DNA of 64,000 bases from assembly GCA_023389155.1 (NCBI GenBank), contig JAEWEV010000018.1:1-64000 (forward strand), in the 5' to 3' direction. Positions 14,755-23,164 of the stretch are shown here, piece by piece. A model generated the notes under the pieces. That model had not been told where the DNA came from. It did not search any database and saw only the letters and a list, made by a program, of their open reading frames with translations. This DNA is from Pseudomonadota bacterium. GTDB taxonomy: Bacteria; Pseudomonadota; Gammaproteobacteria; Burkholderiales; Burkholderiaceae_B. Position numbers and translations under genes: made by a program. How positions within the stretch are numbered: position 1 is the stretch's first letter; every line of letters starts with the position of its first letter.

Positions 14755-16224
14755 CTATTTTTTCCAGAAACCGGGAGTGAACAGGACCAGAATGGTAAAA
14801 AACTCCAGCCGCCCGATCAGCATGGCAAAGGTGCAGATCCACATCTGGAAATTGTTCAGTCCCGCATAATTGCTCATGGGGCCAACGGTTCCCAGACCCG
14901 GGCCGATATTGGACAGACTGGCGAATACAGCGGATGACGCTGTCGTGAAGTCCAGTCCGGAAATTACCATGACACCGGTCAGCACGACATTCATGATGAC
15001 GAACACCAGTACAAACGTCATGATGGATGAAATAATCGCCGGAGGAACAATGCGGTTGCGCAGTTTAACCGGACAAATGGCGTGCGGATGCAGCAGTTTG
15101 CGCAGTTCTGCACGGATCTGCTTCAGAATCAGAATCACCCGGATCAGCTTGATACCGCCCCCGGTTGAACCGGCAGACGACGAGAAGCTGCCCAGCAGCA
15201 GCATCATAACGGGCAGCAACACCGGCCAGTGCAGGTAATCGGTGTTGGCAAAACCCGTCGTGGTGGCCAGCGAAATGGTATTGAACATGCCAAAGCGAAA
15301 GGCCTGTCCGAGGGTGGGATAGACGCTGTTCACATATAGCCAGACACTCACAGCCAATCCGGCCAGCAGCAGAAGCGAGAGGAATATTTTCGTTTCAGGA
15401 CAGGTCAGGTAATAGCGCAGACTGCGAAATCTGAACACGTTGTAGTGCGTGGCAAAATTGATCCCGGCAAACAGCATGAACACGCAGGCCACGGTATCGA
15501 CCAGTGGCGAATCATAATGCTGAAAACCTTCATCATAGATAGAGAAACCACCCAGCGCCATGGTGGACGCCGCATGACACCACGCGTCGTACCAGGACAG
15601 GCCGGCAAAATGGTAGCAGATTACGCAAAGCGTGGACGCGGAAATATAAATGGCATACAGCGCCTTGGCCGTACCGGCAATACGCGGCGTCAGTTTTTCT
15701 TCCTTCATGGGACCCGGTATCTCGCCGCGCATGACCTGATGTCCACCCACACCCAGCAGCGGCATGATGGCCACGGCCATGACCAGGATTCCCATGCCCC
15801 CGACCCAAATGAGCGTCATGCGCCAGATATTGACCGATGGCGGCAGATCCGAAATGTTATCCAGCACTGATGCACCGGTCGTGGTCAGGCCGGACATCGC
15901 CTCGTAATAGGCGTGAGTGAATGTCAGTGAATGCCCTTCAATATACGCATCAAACACAAAGGGAAGTGACGCAATCAGCGGAAATACCAGCCAGACCAGC
16001 GAAACCAGAAGCAGACCGTTGCGTGGATTGATTTCATTCTTTGAACTGCTGGTAAGTTTCCACAGCACCACCGATACCCCTATCGCAATCGCCAGGCTAT
16101 ACAGAAAGGCATTGTGGGCGCCATCCTCGAAATACAGTGAGACCCCCAGCGGAAAAAGCAGAATGGTGGAAAAGCCCAGCATAGTCAGGCTGAGCGCATG
16201 CAGGACATTCAGAATATTGCGCAT
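14755..16224 (-). CDS. trkH: Trk potassium uptake membrane subunit TrkH
   Basis: A 489-residue inner-membrane potassium transporter with about 10-12 hydrophobic segments and the four pore-loop repeats of the family (for example EAMSGLTTTGASVL near 112 and ISLATTTGFANTDY near 310). TrkH forms the channel-like part and is gated by TrkA, which binds NAD/ATP. It follows trkA by 10 bp on the same strand, so the two are co-expressed with the NtrYX-like two-component genes upstream. Confidence 0.96.
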   Translation of the reverse strand: MRNILNVLHALSLTMLGFSTILLFPLGVSLYFEDGAHNAFLYSLAIAIGVSVVLWKLTSSSKNEINPRNGLLLVSLVWLVFPLIASLPFVFDAYIEGHSLTFTHAYYEAMSGLTTTGASVLDNISDLPPSVNIWRMTLIWVGGMGILVMAVAIMPLLGVGGHQVMRGEIPGPMKEEKLTPRIAGTAKALYAIYISASTLCVICYHFAGLSWYDAWCHAASTMALGGFSIYDEGFQHYDSPLVDTVACVFMLFAGINFATHYNVFRFRSLRYYLTCPETKIFLSLLLLAGLAVSVWLYVNSVYPTLGQAFRFGMFNTISLATTTGFANTDYLHWPVLLPVMMLLLGSFSSSAGSTGGGIKLIRVILILKQIRAELRKLLHPHAICPVKLRNRIVPPAIISSIMTFVLVFVIMNVVLTGVMVISGLDFTTASSAVFASLSNIGPGLGTVGPMSNYAGLNNFQMWICTFAMLIGRLEFFTILVLFTPGFWKK

Positions 16225-16234
16225 GTAGGCATGC

Positions 16235-17611
16235 CTAGAAGAAAAACACCGAAACCTGGAAGAGTTTCTCTACCCGTCGCATATCGTGCCGGTTTCCGGC
16301 GTAGACCACCACGTGATCGCCAGGCAGAATCTGGGTTGCCGGTTCGGGCAGGATAATTTCATCTTCACGCAAAATCGCCGCCACAATCGCGGTTTTGGGC
16401 AGCTTCAGAGCATGAATGGATTTGCCGACAACCTGCGAACTTTTCTTGTCACCATTGACCTCGAATTCAATGGCCTCGGCATTGCCCCAGCGTAGCCGGT
16501 GGCCTGCAACCACAGCGCCCTGCCGTACATCGCGCAGAAGTGCGCCGATTGTAGCCTGAGACGGAGAGACGGCAATATCGATCAGACTGCCTTCCATCAA
16601 TTCCCCGTATGCCTTGCGGTTGATCAGGGCTACCACTTTGCGTGCGCCCAGCCGCTTGGCCAGCAATGACGACATGATATTGTCTTCGTCGTCATTGGTA
16701 ACGGCCAGGAAGGTGTCCATTTCTTCGATGTTTTCATTGTCCAGCAGAGACTCGTCAGTCGCGTCACCCTGCAGGACCAGGACTTTGCTGGGCAACATCG
16801 AAGCCAGGGTTTCGCAGCGCGCCTTGCTGGATTCCAGAACGCGCACGTTGTAACTTCCTTCTGACAGTTTGCGGGCCAGGCGGAAACCGATATTGCCACC
16901 GCCAGCAATCATGACGGTACGTACCTTGCGTGAGGCGTACTGAAGTTTGGCAACCGCATCTTTGCCTTCCTGCGTATCCACGGCGACCACTAATTCGTCG
17001 CCCTGCTGAATCACCGACTGGTGATCGAGCGGGATGGAAGCACCGTTGCGGAAGATTTCCAGCACGCGCGCATTCAGGTTCGGAAGATTCTGGCCAGTCT
17101 GGTTAACGCGCAGATTGATCAGCGGGCTGATCCGGCCGATGCGGATAATCAGAATGCTCAGGCGCCCCCCGCCGAATTCCACGACCTGCAAGGCTTCAGG
17201 AAACTCAATCAGACTGTGCAGATAGGTGGTGACGCTGTCTTCCGGGCTAATCACCGAATCGACGCCAAAGCTTTCCTTTATCAGCTCGACATTGCTGGAA
17301 AAGGCATAGCTTCGCACGCGGGAAATGCGTCGTGGAATATTGAATACATCCTTGGCGATACGGCACGCGACGAGATTGACCGGATCGGTGGCGGCACAGG
17401 CCACCAGCAGATCGGTATCATCGGCACCAGCCGACCGCAGGACGTCCGGCATGGACGCATCGCCCTGCACGCCGCGCAGGTCAAAGCGTTCCTGCAGATA
17501 GCGCAGGCGCTCGCCGTCAGTGTCGACGATGGTAATGTCGTTTTTTTCGGAAACAAGATTCTCGGCAACGCTCGCACCTACACGTCCCGCGCCAAGGATC
17601 AGGATCTTCAT
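16235..17611 (-). CDS. trkA: Trk system potassium uptake protein TrkA
   Basis: A 458-residue cytoplasmic regulator with two tandem RCK modules, each with a nucleotide-binding Rossmann half (ILGAGRVGASVAENL at about 4-18; IAGGGNIGFRLARKL at about 235-249) and a TrkA-C half. It gates TrkH in response to bound NAD(H)/ATP. The start codon overlaps the ntrX stop by 4 nt, showing translational coupling. Confidence 0.96.
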   Translation of the reverse strand: MKILILGAGRVGASVAENLVSEKNDITIVDTDGERLRYLQERFDLRGVQGDASMPDVLRSAGADDTDLLVACAATDPVNLVACRIAKDVFNIPRRISRVRSYAFSSNVELIKESFGVDSVISPEDSVTTYLHSLIEFPEALQVVEFGGGRLSILIIRIGRISPLINLRVNQTGQNLPNLNARVLEIFRNGASIPLDHQSVIQQGDELVVAVDTQEGKDAVAKLQYASRKVRTVMIAGGGNIGFRLARKLSEGSYNVRVLESSKARCETLASMLPSKVLVLQGDATDESLLDNENIEEMDTFLAVTNDDEDNIMSSLLAKRLGARKVVALINRKAYGELMEGSLIDIAVSPSQATIGALLRDVRQGAVVAGHRLRWGNAEAIEFEVNGDKKSSQVVGKSIHALKLPKTAIVAAILREDEIILPEPATQILPGDHVVVYAGNRHDMRRVEKLFQVSVFFF

Positions 17612-18330
17612 GAGTTACGTTTGCGGGAAGAATCAATGCCCAGCTGACGCAGCTTGCGATACAGGTGCGTGCGTTCAAGGCCGGTTTTTTCCGAAACGCG
17701 AGTCATGCTGTGATTTTCGCGGCCCAGATGATATTCAAAATACACACGCTCGAATTCGTCGCGGGCATCGCGCAGAGGCTGATCCAGCGAAATGCTGCCC
17801 AGTTGCGAGCCTTGTGCCGGTGCTTCGGGAGCCGCAGCAGCAGGGGCAACCTGTGCCGCACTGGTGGCTGGCGCCGGAACACCTGGTCGGGCAGCAGCTG
17901 CTGCCGGGGCACGTGCAGCACCATTGGTGGGCGTTGCCTGCGCAGAAGCCAGTACCTGTTTGGCATGCGGACGCATGAGACCCGCCTGCACAGTCTTGAG
18001 CAGCTTCTGCAGAGTAATGGGTTTTTCCAGAAAGTCCATGGCGCCAATGCGCGTAGCTTCCACCGCCGTGTCCACGGTAGCATGACCGCTCATCATGATG
18101 ACGGGCATATCAAGCAGGCCTTGCGAGCCCCACTCCTTGAGCAGACTGACACCGTCAGTATCGGGCATCCAGATATCCAGCAGTACCAGATCGGGCCGGT
18201 AGCGCAAGCGAGCAGCGCGTGCCTGCGAGGCATTCTCTGCAAGCTCTACGGTGTGTCCTTCGTCGTATAAAATTTCCGACAAAAGTTCACGTATACCTAT
18301 TTCATCGTCAACCACCAGAATTCTGGCCAT
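17608..18330 (-). CDS. NtrX-like response regulator without AAA+ domain
   Basis: A 240-residue regulator. Receiver domain at about 1-120 with the acidic pocket VDDEIG, the phospho-accepting Asp in LVLLDIWMPDTDG (about D52) and the conserved K in EKPITLQK. A low-complexity Ala/Pro linker (about 135-182) leads to a Fis-type helix-turn-helix at the C-terminus (EKTGLERTHLYRKLRQLGI). The central AAA+ sigma54-interacting domain of classical NtrX is absent, so it cannot activate sigma54 promoters in the usual way. Its partner is the histidine kinase encoded upstream. A -10-like TATAAT at 18393-18388 suggests an internal promoter. Confidence 0.88.
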   Translation of the reverse strand: MARILVVDDEIGIRELLSEILYDEGHTVELAENASQARAARLRYRPDLVLLDIWMPDTDGVSLLKEWGSQGLLDMPVIMMSGHATVDTAVEATRIGAMDFLEKPITLQKLLKTVQAGLMRPHAKQVLASAQATPTNGAARAPAAAAARPGVPAPATSAAQVAPAAAAPEAPAQGSQLGSISLDQPLRDARDEFERVYFEYHLGRENHSMTRVSEKTGLERTHLYRKLRQLGIDSSRKRNS

Positions 18331-18387
18331 ATCCTGTCACCTATTACTTTCTGACTGCAGTTTGGTACTGATCAAGTTCCGGGTTCA

Positions 18388-18393
18388 ATTATA
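18388..18393 (-). promoter_or_regulatory. -10 element before the ntrX-like gene
   Basis: TATAAT on the minus strand, predicted start near 18381, 51 nt before the regulator ATG. The -35 is not convincing. It would allow ntrX-trkA-trkH to be transcribed independently of ntrY. Confidence 0.3.
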
Positions 18394-18407
18394 ACCACGG
18401 GAATCCG

Positions 18408-20735
18408 CTAATTGCCTATTTTCGGAGTCAGCCGCGTGAGTAATATTGATACGCGTGCCCCGCCTGCCTTGCGATTGGCAATGTCAATTCGGCCCCCGTG
18501 CTCTTCAATAATTTTACGCACAATAGGCAAGCCCAGTCCTGTTCCGTGCGATTTGGTCGTCACGTAAGGCTCAAATGCCGTTTGCAATACCTTCGCAGAA
18601 AACCCGCAACCCCTGTCCTCAAGTGTAATACGAATTGCCTGTCCGTCAGTGCTCTGACCCTTCTCCGAACGTGTTAGTGTTGTCCTGATCGTGATGCCGG
18701 GTTCGTCGCCTTCCAGTTCCAGGTCTGCCATGGCATCGCGTGAGTTGGACAGCAGGTTGTTCAGAACCTGGCGCAACTGCATCGGATCCGCCTCGGCCAG
18801 CGGCAGCCCCGGTTCAAGCTCCAGCCGCAGGTGACGGTACAGCGGTTCGTCATGGTGACTGTTGCCTTCCGGGTCCCAGCCGTACAGAACGGCAAGATCG
18901 GAAATCAGGGCATTAATGTCCACATGCTGCATCTGTGCGGGTGGGGTACGCGCATATTCGCGGAAGTCATCCACCATTTTCTTCAGTGACGACACCTGAT
19001 TGATAATGGTGTTGGTCAAGCGCGCCAGAATCCCGGCGTTGCGTTCATCCAGGTGCCCCTCAAGCTTCATGGCCAGCCGCTCGGCCGACAGCTGTATCGG
19101 TGTCAGCGGATTCTTGATTTCGTGCGCCAGACGTCGCGCCACTTCACCCCATGCCCGTGCACGGTTCGCCGAAATCACTTCTGAAATATCGTCAAATACC
19201 ACCACGTATCCGGTAGGACGTCCGTCAATCCGCAGCCGTGTCCCGCGCATCAGCAGGGTCACATCATCGGTCTCGGCACTCTCGGTGCTGGTAGACAGGG
19301 TGATTTGTTCCTGCCAGTAATGGCGCTCGGAACCCACCGCCGCATGATCGGCAAAAGCCTTGCGTATCTGGCTGGTAAATTCGATGAGTGAATCGACAAC
19401 TTCCAGCGGCCGGCCCGGTACGGAACGCAAATCCACGTCCAGGATGGACTGGGCGCCTTTGTTCACCGTTGTCACATTGAATCGCTCGTCGAACACAATT
19501 ACCCCGGAAGACAGACCAGCCATCACGCTTTCCAGATACGCATTGGACCGTTCCAGCTGGATACGGTTGCTTTCCACCTGGCGGCGTGCCTCATCGAGCT
19601 GGCGGGTCATGGCATTGAATGACCGCGTCAGCAGTCCGACCTCGTCCATGGCTGCAGGCTCGGGCAGCGGACGGTAATCGCCGACCGCTACCGCCTGTGT
19701 GCCCGATGCCAGGGTCAGCAGGGGCTGGACCAGGCGGCGGGCGATGGCCAGCGCCACGGCAATGGAGGCGAACAGGGTCACCAGCAGCGCCAGCGTCAGC
19801 GTAATGCCATACAGCTTCTGAATGCCCTGGCGCGACAACGCCAGCTCCTGATAATCGCGAAAACCTTTCTGCACCTCATTCAGATTGCTGCCGATATTGT
19901 CCGAAACCAATCGCGTCAGCTGCAGCAGATAGGGTTCGGGAGACGCACCCAGCGGTGCGTCAAGCTTGAACGAACTGGAAAACACCGGCACGATGACGCG
20001 AATCCGCAGCTGAGGATTCTCGAAATCCGACCCCTCTACCGCCTCGGTTCGGGCATAGGAGCGTGACAGGCGCAGCTGATTCAGTACCGATACCGGCGGC
20101 ATCTGCGGCAGCAGACTGCCAAAGGACGAACTAGAAAAAGCAACCACGCGGCTGCCGGATACGGTGAACACCAGGGCATCACCCACCGTGGTGTTTTCAC
20201 GCAGGCGCGTCAGCGCCAGGGAAAGCTCCTGATCGGGGACCGTGGACAACTCGTCAGCCATCAGTTTGGCGCGTGACAACAGATCGGCCACCTGGCTATC
20301 CAGCGAAGCCTGGCCCAGCGTCAGGCCCGACTGCAGCGCGCTGTCGACGCGCACGTTGAACCATGATTCGACGGAGCGGGACATGAACTGCACCGAAAGC
20401 AGATAAATTACCACGCCGGGAATGATTGCCATGACGGCAAATGCCAGCGCAAATCGCGAGGTAAGCCTTGCTCCGAACTGCCGGGATCGCAATTGCCGGA
20501 TCAGGCGGAACATCAGCATTGATACCCAGATGAACAGGGCGAACGCCAGTACGCCATTCAGAAGCAGCAGCAAATCATACTGCTGCGCAAGCCGTGAAGA
20601 ATTACCCGTAGAGCGAACCAGCAGCCCCATCAGAACCAGGGCCGCCAGAACTGCGGCAATGAATACCAGACGCACAACCCAGCGAATCAGGGTTTGGGCG
20701 CGATTGCCGAGAATTGAAATGCGAAGTTTTTCCAT
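18408..20735 (-). CDS. NtrY-like sensor histidine kinase
   Basis: A 775-residue membrane kinase. Several N-terminal membrane helices (about 17-40, 58-80, 95-115), a periplasmic sensor region (about 120-310), another helix (about 310-332), HAMP (about 332-385), PAS (about 400-500), then HisKA with the phosphorylated histidine in RRLAHEIKNPLTPIQLS and a HATPase domain with GCGFS and GTGLGLPIVRKI. The domain order matches NtrY. The signal sensed is unknown; linkage to trkAH suggests an envelope or ion-related role. It overlaps the DUF4390 gene by 49 nt. Confidence 0.93.
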   Translation of the reverse strand: MEKLRISILGNRAQTLIRWVVRLVFIAAVLAALVLMGLLVRSTGNSSRLAQQYDLLLLLNGVLAFALFIWVSMLMFRLIRQLRSRQFGARLTSRFALAFAVMAIIPGVVIYLLSVQFMSRSVESWFNVRVDSALQSGLTLGQASLDSQVADLLSRAKLMADELSTVPDQELSLALTRLRENTTVGDALVFTVSGSRVVAFSSSSFGSLLPQMPPVSVLNQLRLSRSYARTEAVEGSDFENPQLRIRVIVPVFSSSFKLDAPLGASPEPYLLQLTRLVSDNIGSNLNEVQKGFRDYQELALSRQGIQKLYGITLTLALLVTLFASIAVALAIARRLVQPLLTLASGTQAVAVGDYRPLPEPAAMDEVGLLTRSFNAMTRQLDEARRQVESNRIQLERSNAYLESVMAGLSSGVIVFDERFNVTTVNKGAQSILDVDLRSVPGRPLEVVDSLIEFTSQIRKAFADHAAVGSERHYWQEQITLSTSTESAETDDVTLLMRGTRLRIDGRPTGYVVVFDDISEVISANRARAWGEVARRLAHEIKNPLTPIQLSAERLAMKLEGHLDERNAGILARLTNTIINQVSSLKKMVDDFREYARTPPAQMQHVDINALISDLAVLYGWDPEGNSHHDEPLYRHLRLELEPGLPLAEADPMQLRQVLNNLLSNSRDAMADLELEGDEPGITIRTTLTRSEKGQSTDGQAIRITLEDRGCGFSAKVLQTAFEPYVTTKSHGTGLGLPIVRKIIEEHGGRIDIANRKAGGARVSILLTRLTPKIGN

Positions 20736-21349
20736 GGTGTTGATACGGCCCAGGCGCGACCGCCAAGGGCATCCATTCGAAAGGGGCGCGGTAAAAGAGA
20801 GGTATCCAGTTTCATGCGAAACTGGGCTTCGTAATGCTGATCAGGATCAATACCGGTGAAAGGTCCCACCGGCCAGTTTCTGATTCGGGTGATGGTATCC
20901 AGGGAATCGGCCAGTGACATTTCCGGCACGGAATAGTCACCCGAGGTCACCCGCCACTGTCGCACCAGGGCATTATAGGCAACCCGCCAAGTCTGTTCCT
21001 GATCGTACACCTGGCGATCAAACCACCACCAGCGCGGCTCAACGAGACGGAACTCAACCGTGAAATAGAGTGGCACACCGTGCTGGGCCGCCACCTGGAG
21101 CTCATGCGAGAGCGGCAGATCAACGTCGGCATTCAGCACGTAGCCGTCGCCCTGCGGATGAATTTCCACCAGGTTGATGGTGGCCTCTGCCGGTGCTGCA
21201 GCCACCTGGGTGCCATCAGGCTCGGATTGGGGATCGGACGCGCTCTGCGCATGTGAGCCCGCTGCCCCGATCACGGTCAGGCCCAGCAGCACGATTAAAA
21301 CGAGCCTGACGAGTGCAGCAAGGGACAGGGTAACAGTCTGGGTTTTCAT
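20687..21349 (-). CDS. DUF4390 secreted protein
   Basis: A 220-residue protein of unknown function. Residues 1-35 form a signal peptide or membrane anchor (LVLIVLLGLTVIGAAG, then AQSASD), and the rest fits DUF4390: a WRVAYNALVRQWRVTSGDYS segment near 120 and FRMDALGGRAWAVSTPWK near the end. The family is regularly found between rsmB and ntrY in betaproteobacteria. The C-terminal coding sequence overlaps the start of ntrY by 49 nt, so the two are tightly coupled. I would not assign a biochemical role. Confidence 0.85.
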   Translation of the reverse strand: MKTQTVTLSLAALVRLVLIVLLGLTVIGAAGSHAQSASDPQSEPDGTQVAAAPAEATINLVEIHPQGDGYVLNADVDLPLSHELQVAAQHGVPLYFTVEFRLVEPRWWWFDRQVYDQEQTWRVAYNALVRQWRVTSGDYSVPEMSLADSLDTITRIRNWPVGPFTGIDPDQHYEAQFRMKLDTSLLPRPFRMDALGGRAWAVSTPWKNFAFQFSAIAPKP

Positions 21350-21368
21350 CCGGAATACATAAAAGGTT

Positions 21369-21395
21369 GGGAACCACGCGTGCAGCGGGGTTCCC
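21369..21395 (-). terminator. Hairpin between rsmB and the DUF4390 gene
   Basis: GGGAACC (21369-21375) and GGTTCCC (21389-21395) form a perfect 7-bp stem with a 13-nt loop. On the minus strand it is followed by AACCTTTTAT, a weak U-run. It lies 20 nt upstream of the DUF4390 start and could attenuate read-through from rsmB. Confidence 0.35.
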
Positions 21396-21474
21396 TATGA
21401 TACCCCAACACCCCGTACCGCCGATAGCCTGGTCACTGCCCCGGTGGTTTCACGCTAGCCTGTCAGACGTCAAT

Positions 21475-22815
21475 TCACGCCTCTTTTTGGAACAGGGCAT
21501 AGAAAAAACCGTCGTGCTCCTCGCCCTGCCCCGGCAGCATTTGTCCGGGCGAAGGCAGCGCGAGGGCAGCGGGCAGCGTCTCGCTTATCCACCTGGCCTG
21601 CTCCTGCCCTTCCTGCGGAAACACCGAGCACGTAATGTAAAGTAATAGTCCACCCGGCTTGAGTGTGCCCCACAAGGCGGCAACAATACGGCGCTGCAGC
21701 GCTGCCGTGTCGGCGATATCAGCTTCCTGTCTCAGCCATCTGATATCCGGATGGCGACGCACGATACCCGAAGCCGTACACGGCACATCGGCCACAATCA
21801 CGTCAAATGGCTCGCCATCCCACCAGGTCGCAGGCTCGGCAGCATCTCCACTAAGCAGGATAACACCGGTATCCTGCAGATCCAGTCGCTGCAGGTTGTC
21901 CGCGACCCGCGCCAGACGATGATCATCGATATCCAATGCAGTCAGCTGCAGATCTGCCTGCATCAGCAGGCCGGCTGTCTTGCCTCCGGGCGCCGCGCAG
22001 GCATCCAGCACCCGCATGCCATCGGTCAGCGACAACAGATCCGTTACCCGCTGCGCGCCGGCATCCTGCACCAGCCACAAGCCATCTTCGAAACCCGGAA
22101 TGCGGGTAACTGGCGGGGCCTGCTGCAGAATCACACCCTGGCTTCCCGTAGCCGTCGCAGCGATACCGTTTTCTTCCAGCATGCCCAGCAATGTGTCCCT
22201 GTCTGTCTTACGGGTGTTGACTCTCAGGGTAAGCGGGCCAGGTCGCGAGGCGCTATCCAGAATGGATTCCCACTGCTGCGCATAGGCCTGCCGGATCCGG
22301 CGGATCCACCACTTGGGAAATTCCCAGCGCACATCGCTGCGCAGCCTGGCTTCGGCAAGCAGCACGTCACGCTCGCGCAGAAAACGGCGCAGACAGGCAT
22401 TGATCAGCCCCTTGAAAGAGGCAGTTTTTCTGTCCTTTCCCGCCGCTGTCACTGCCTGGCTAACCACTGTATGGGGTTCATAGACCGGAACCCGATGTCC
22501 GGCTGCGGTTTCCTCCTCTTCAATGGACAGCAGACACAGCGCCGTGACAAGAAGGCTCTCGACCAGGCGGTTCGGTGGTTTGCGATCCAGCAGCTGTTCG
22601 GCGAGTGCCCGGCCTCGGGCAAGGCGACGCATCACATAAAATGACAATGCCTGCACGGCGGCCTTGCGCACCGGCGGCTCTGCGTTGAGTACGTCAGTCA
22701 GCGACCGACCCTCTGTGACGGCCTGGACCGCCATAGCCGTCGCAAGTAACAGCTCACTGAGCGCTGGTGCTGCCGTAGCCCCTGAGGAAGGATGAGTAGC
22801 AGGGATATCCGTCAC
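21475..22815 (-). CDS. rsmB: 16S rRNA (cytosine(967)-C5)-methyltransferase
   Basis: A 446-residue enzyme that methylates C967 of 16S rRNA. An N-terminal NusB-like RNA-binding domain (about 20-155) precedes the SAM-dependent domain: DACAAPGGKTAGLL (about 262-275), ALDIDDHRL, and the catalytic cysteine in ADVPCTASGIVRRHPDIRW (about 340-358). The start codon is GTG with AGGGA 9 nt upstream. It heads the minus-strand run rsmB-DUF4390-ntrY-ntrX-trkA-trkH. Confidence 0.95.
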   Translation of the reverse strand: MTDIPATHPSSGATAAPALSELLLATAMAVQAVTEGRSLTDVLNAEPPVRKAAVQALSFYVMRRLARGRALAEQLLDRKPPNRLVESLLVTALCLLSIEEEETAAGHRVPVYEPHTVVSQAVTAAGKDRKTASFKGLINACLRRFLRERDVLLAEARLRSDVRWEFPKWWIRRIRQAYAQQWESILDSASRPGPLTLRVNTRKTDRDTLLGMLEENGIAATATGSQGVILQQAPPVTRIPGFEDGLWLVQDAGAQRVTDLLSLTDGMRVLDACAAPGGKTAGLLMQADLQLTALDIDDHRLARVADNLQRLDLQDTGVILLSGDAAEPATWWDGEPFDVIVADVPCTASGIVRRHPDIRWLRQEADIADTAALQRRIVAALWGTLKPGGLLLYITCSVFPQEGQEQARWISETLPAALALPSPGQMLPGQGEEHDGFFYALFQKEA

Positions 22816-23164
22816 TGACTGACATCCCTGACGTTAAAAAATTGCTTGTGCATATACACCGTGAACCAACGAAAATGGTAAAATTGCCTGATTATTCATT
22901 GCAATAGCGAACTAGCGGTAATGGGCGAACACCCCGGTTACCGCTTTGGGCAGCCAGCGTGTTATTAAAAATCGCGGCCCTTGCATCGGTGCCACGGGTA
23001 GCCATATCTTTGCGGTCCGGATCCGGCACTCATCGTATAAAGTCCGTCGCCAGATGACCTCGGCAACACCGTGCACGCCGAAAAAGTATTTTACCGCTAC
23101 GATCACTGCCTCACGCTTCGCATTTCATTGTTTCGTATTTAATTCTCTTTGTTAAAGGTTTTTT
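22816..23164. other. 349-bp divergent intergenic region rsmB/rimO
   Basis: This gap holds a strong inverted repeat (22914-22945) and an open minus-strand frame (23106-22912, GTG start, 64 codons). Its translation (MIVAVKYFFGVHGVAEVIWR at the N-terminus) I do not recognise. The frame stop lies inside the hairpin. GAGG lies only 2-3 nt before the GTG. The region may encode a small RNA or small protein, or be a remnant; I cannot decide. The rimO ribosome binding site (AAAGG) is at its right end. Confidence 0.4.
22914..22945. other. Inverted repeat (stem-loop) in the rsmB/rimO gap
   Basis: AGCGGTAA (22914-22921) and TTACCGCT (22938-22945) are a perfect 8-bp pair, and GGG/CCC inside the 16-nt loop can extend the structure. 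No U-run follows on either strand, so a simple terminator is unlikely; a structured RNA or an operator remains possible. Confidence 0.45.

Noticed and set aside
21751..22644. A 297-codon plus-strand frame opposite rsmB
   Set aside because: Shadow of rsmB, which has its SAM and catalytic cysteine motifs on the minus strand.
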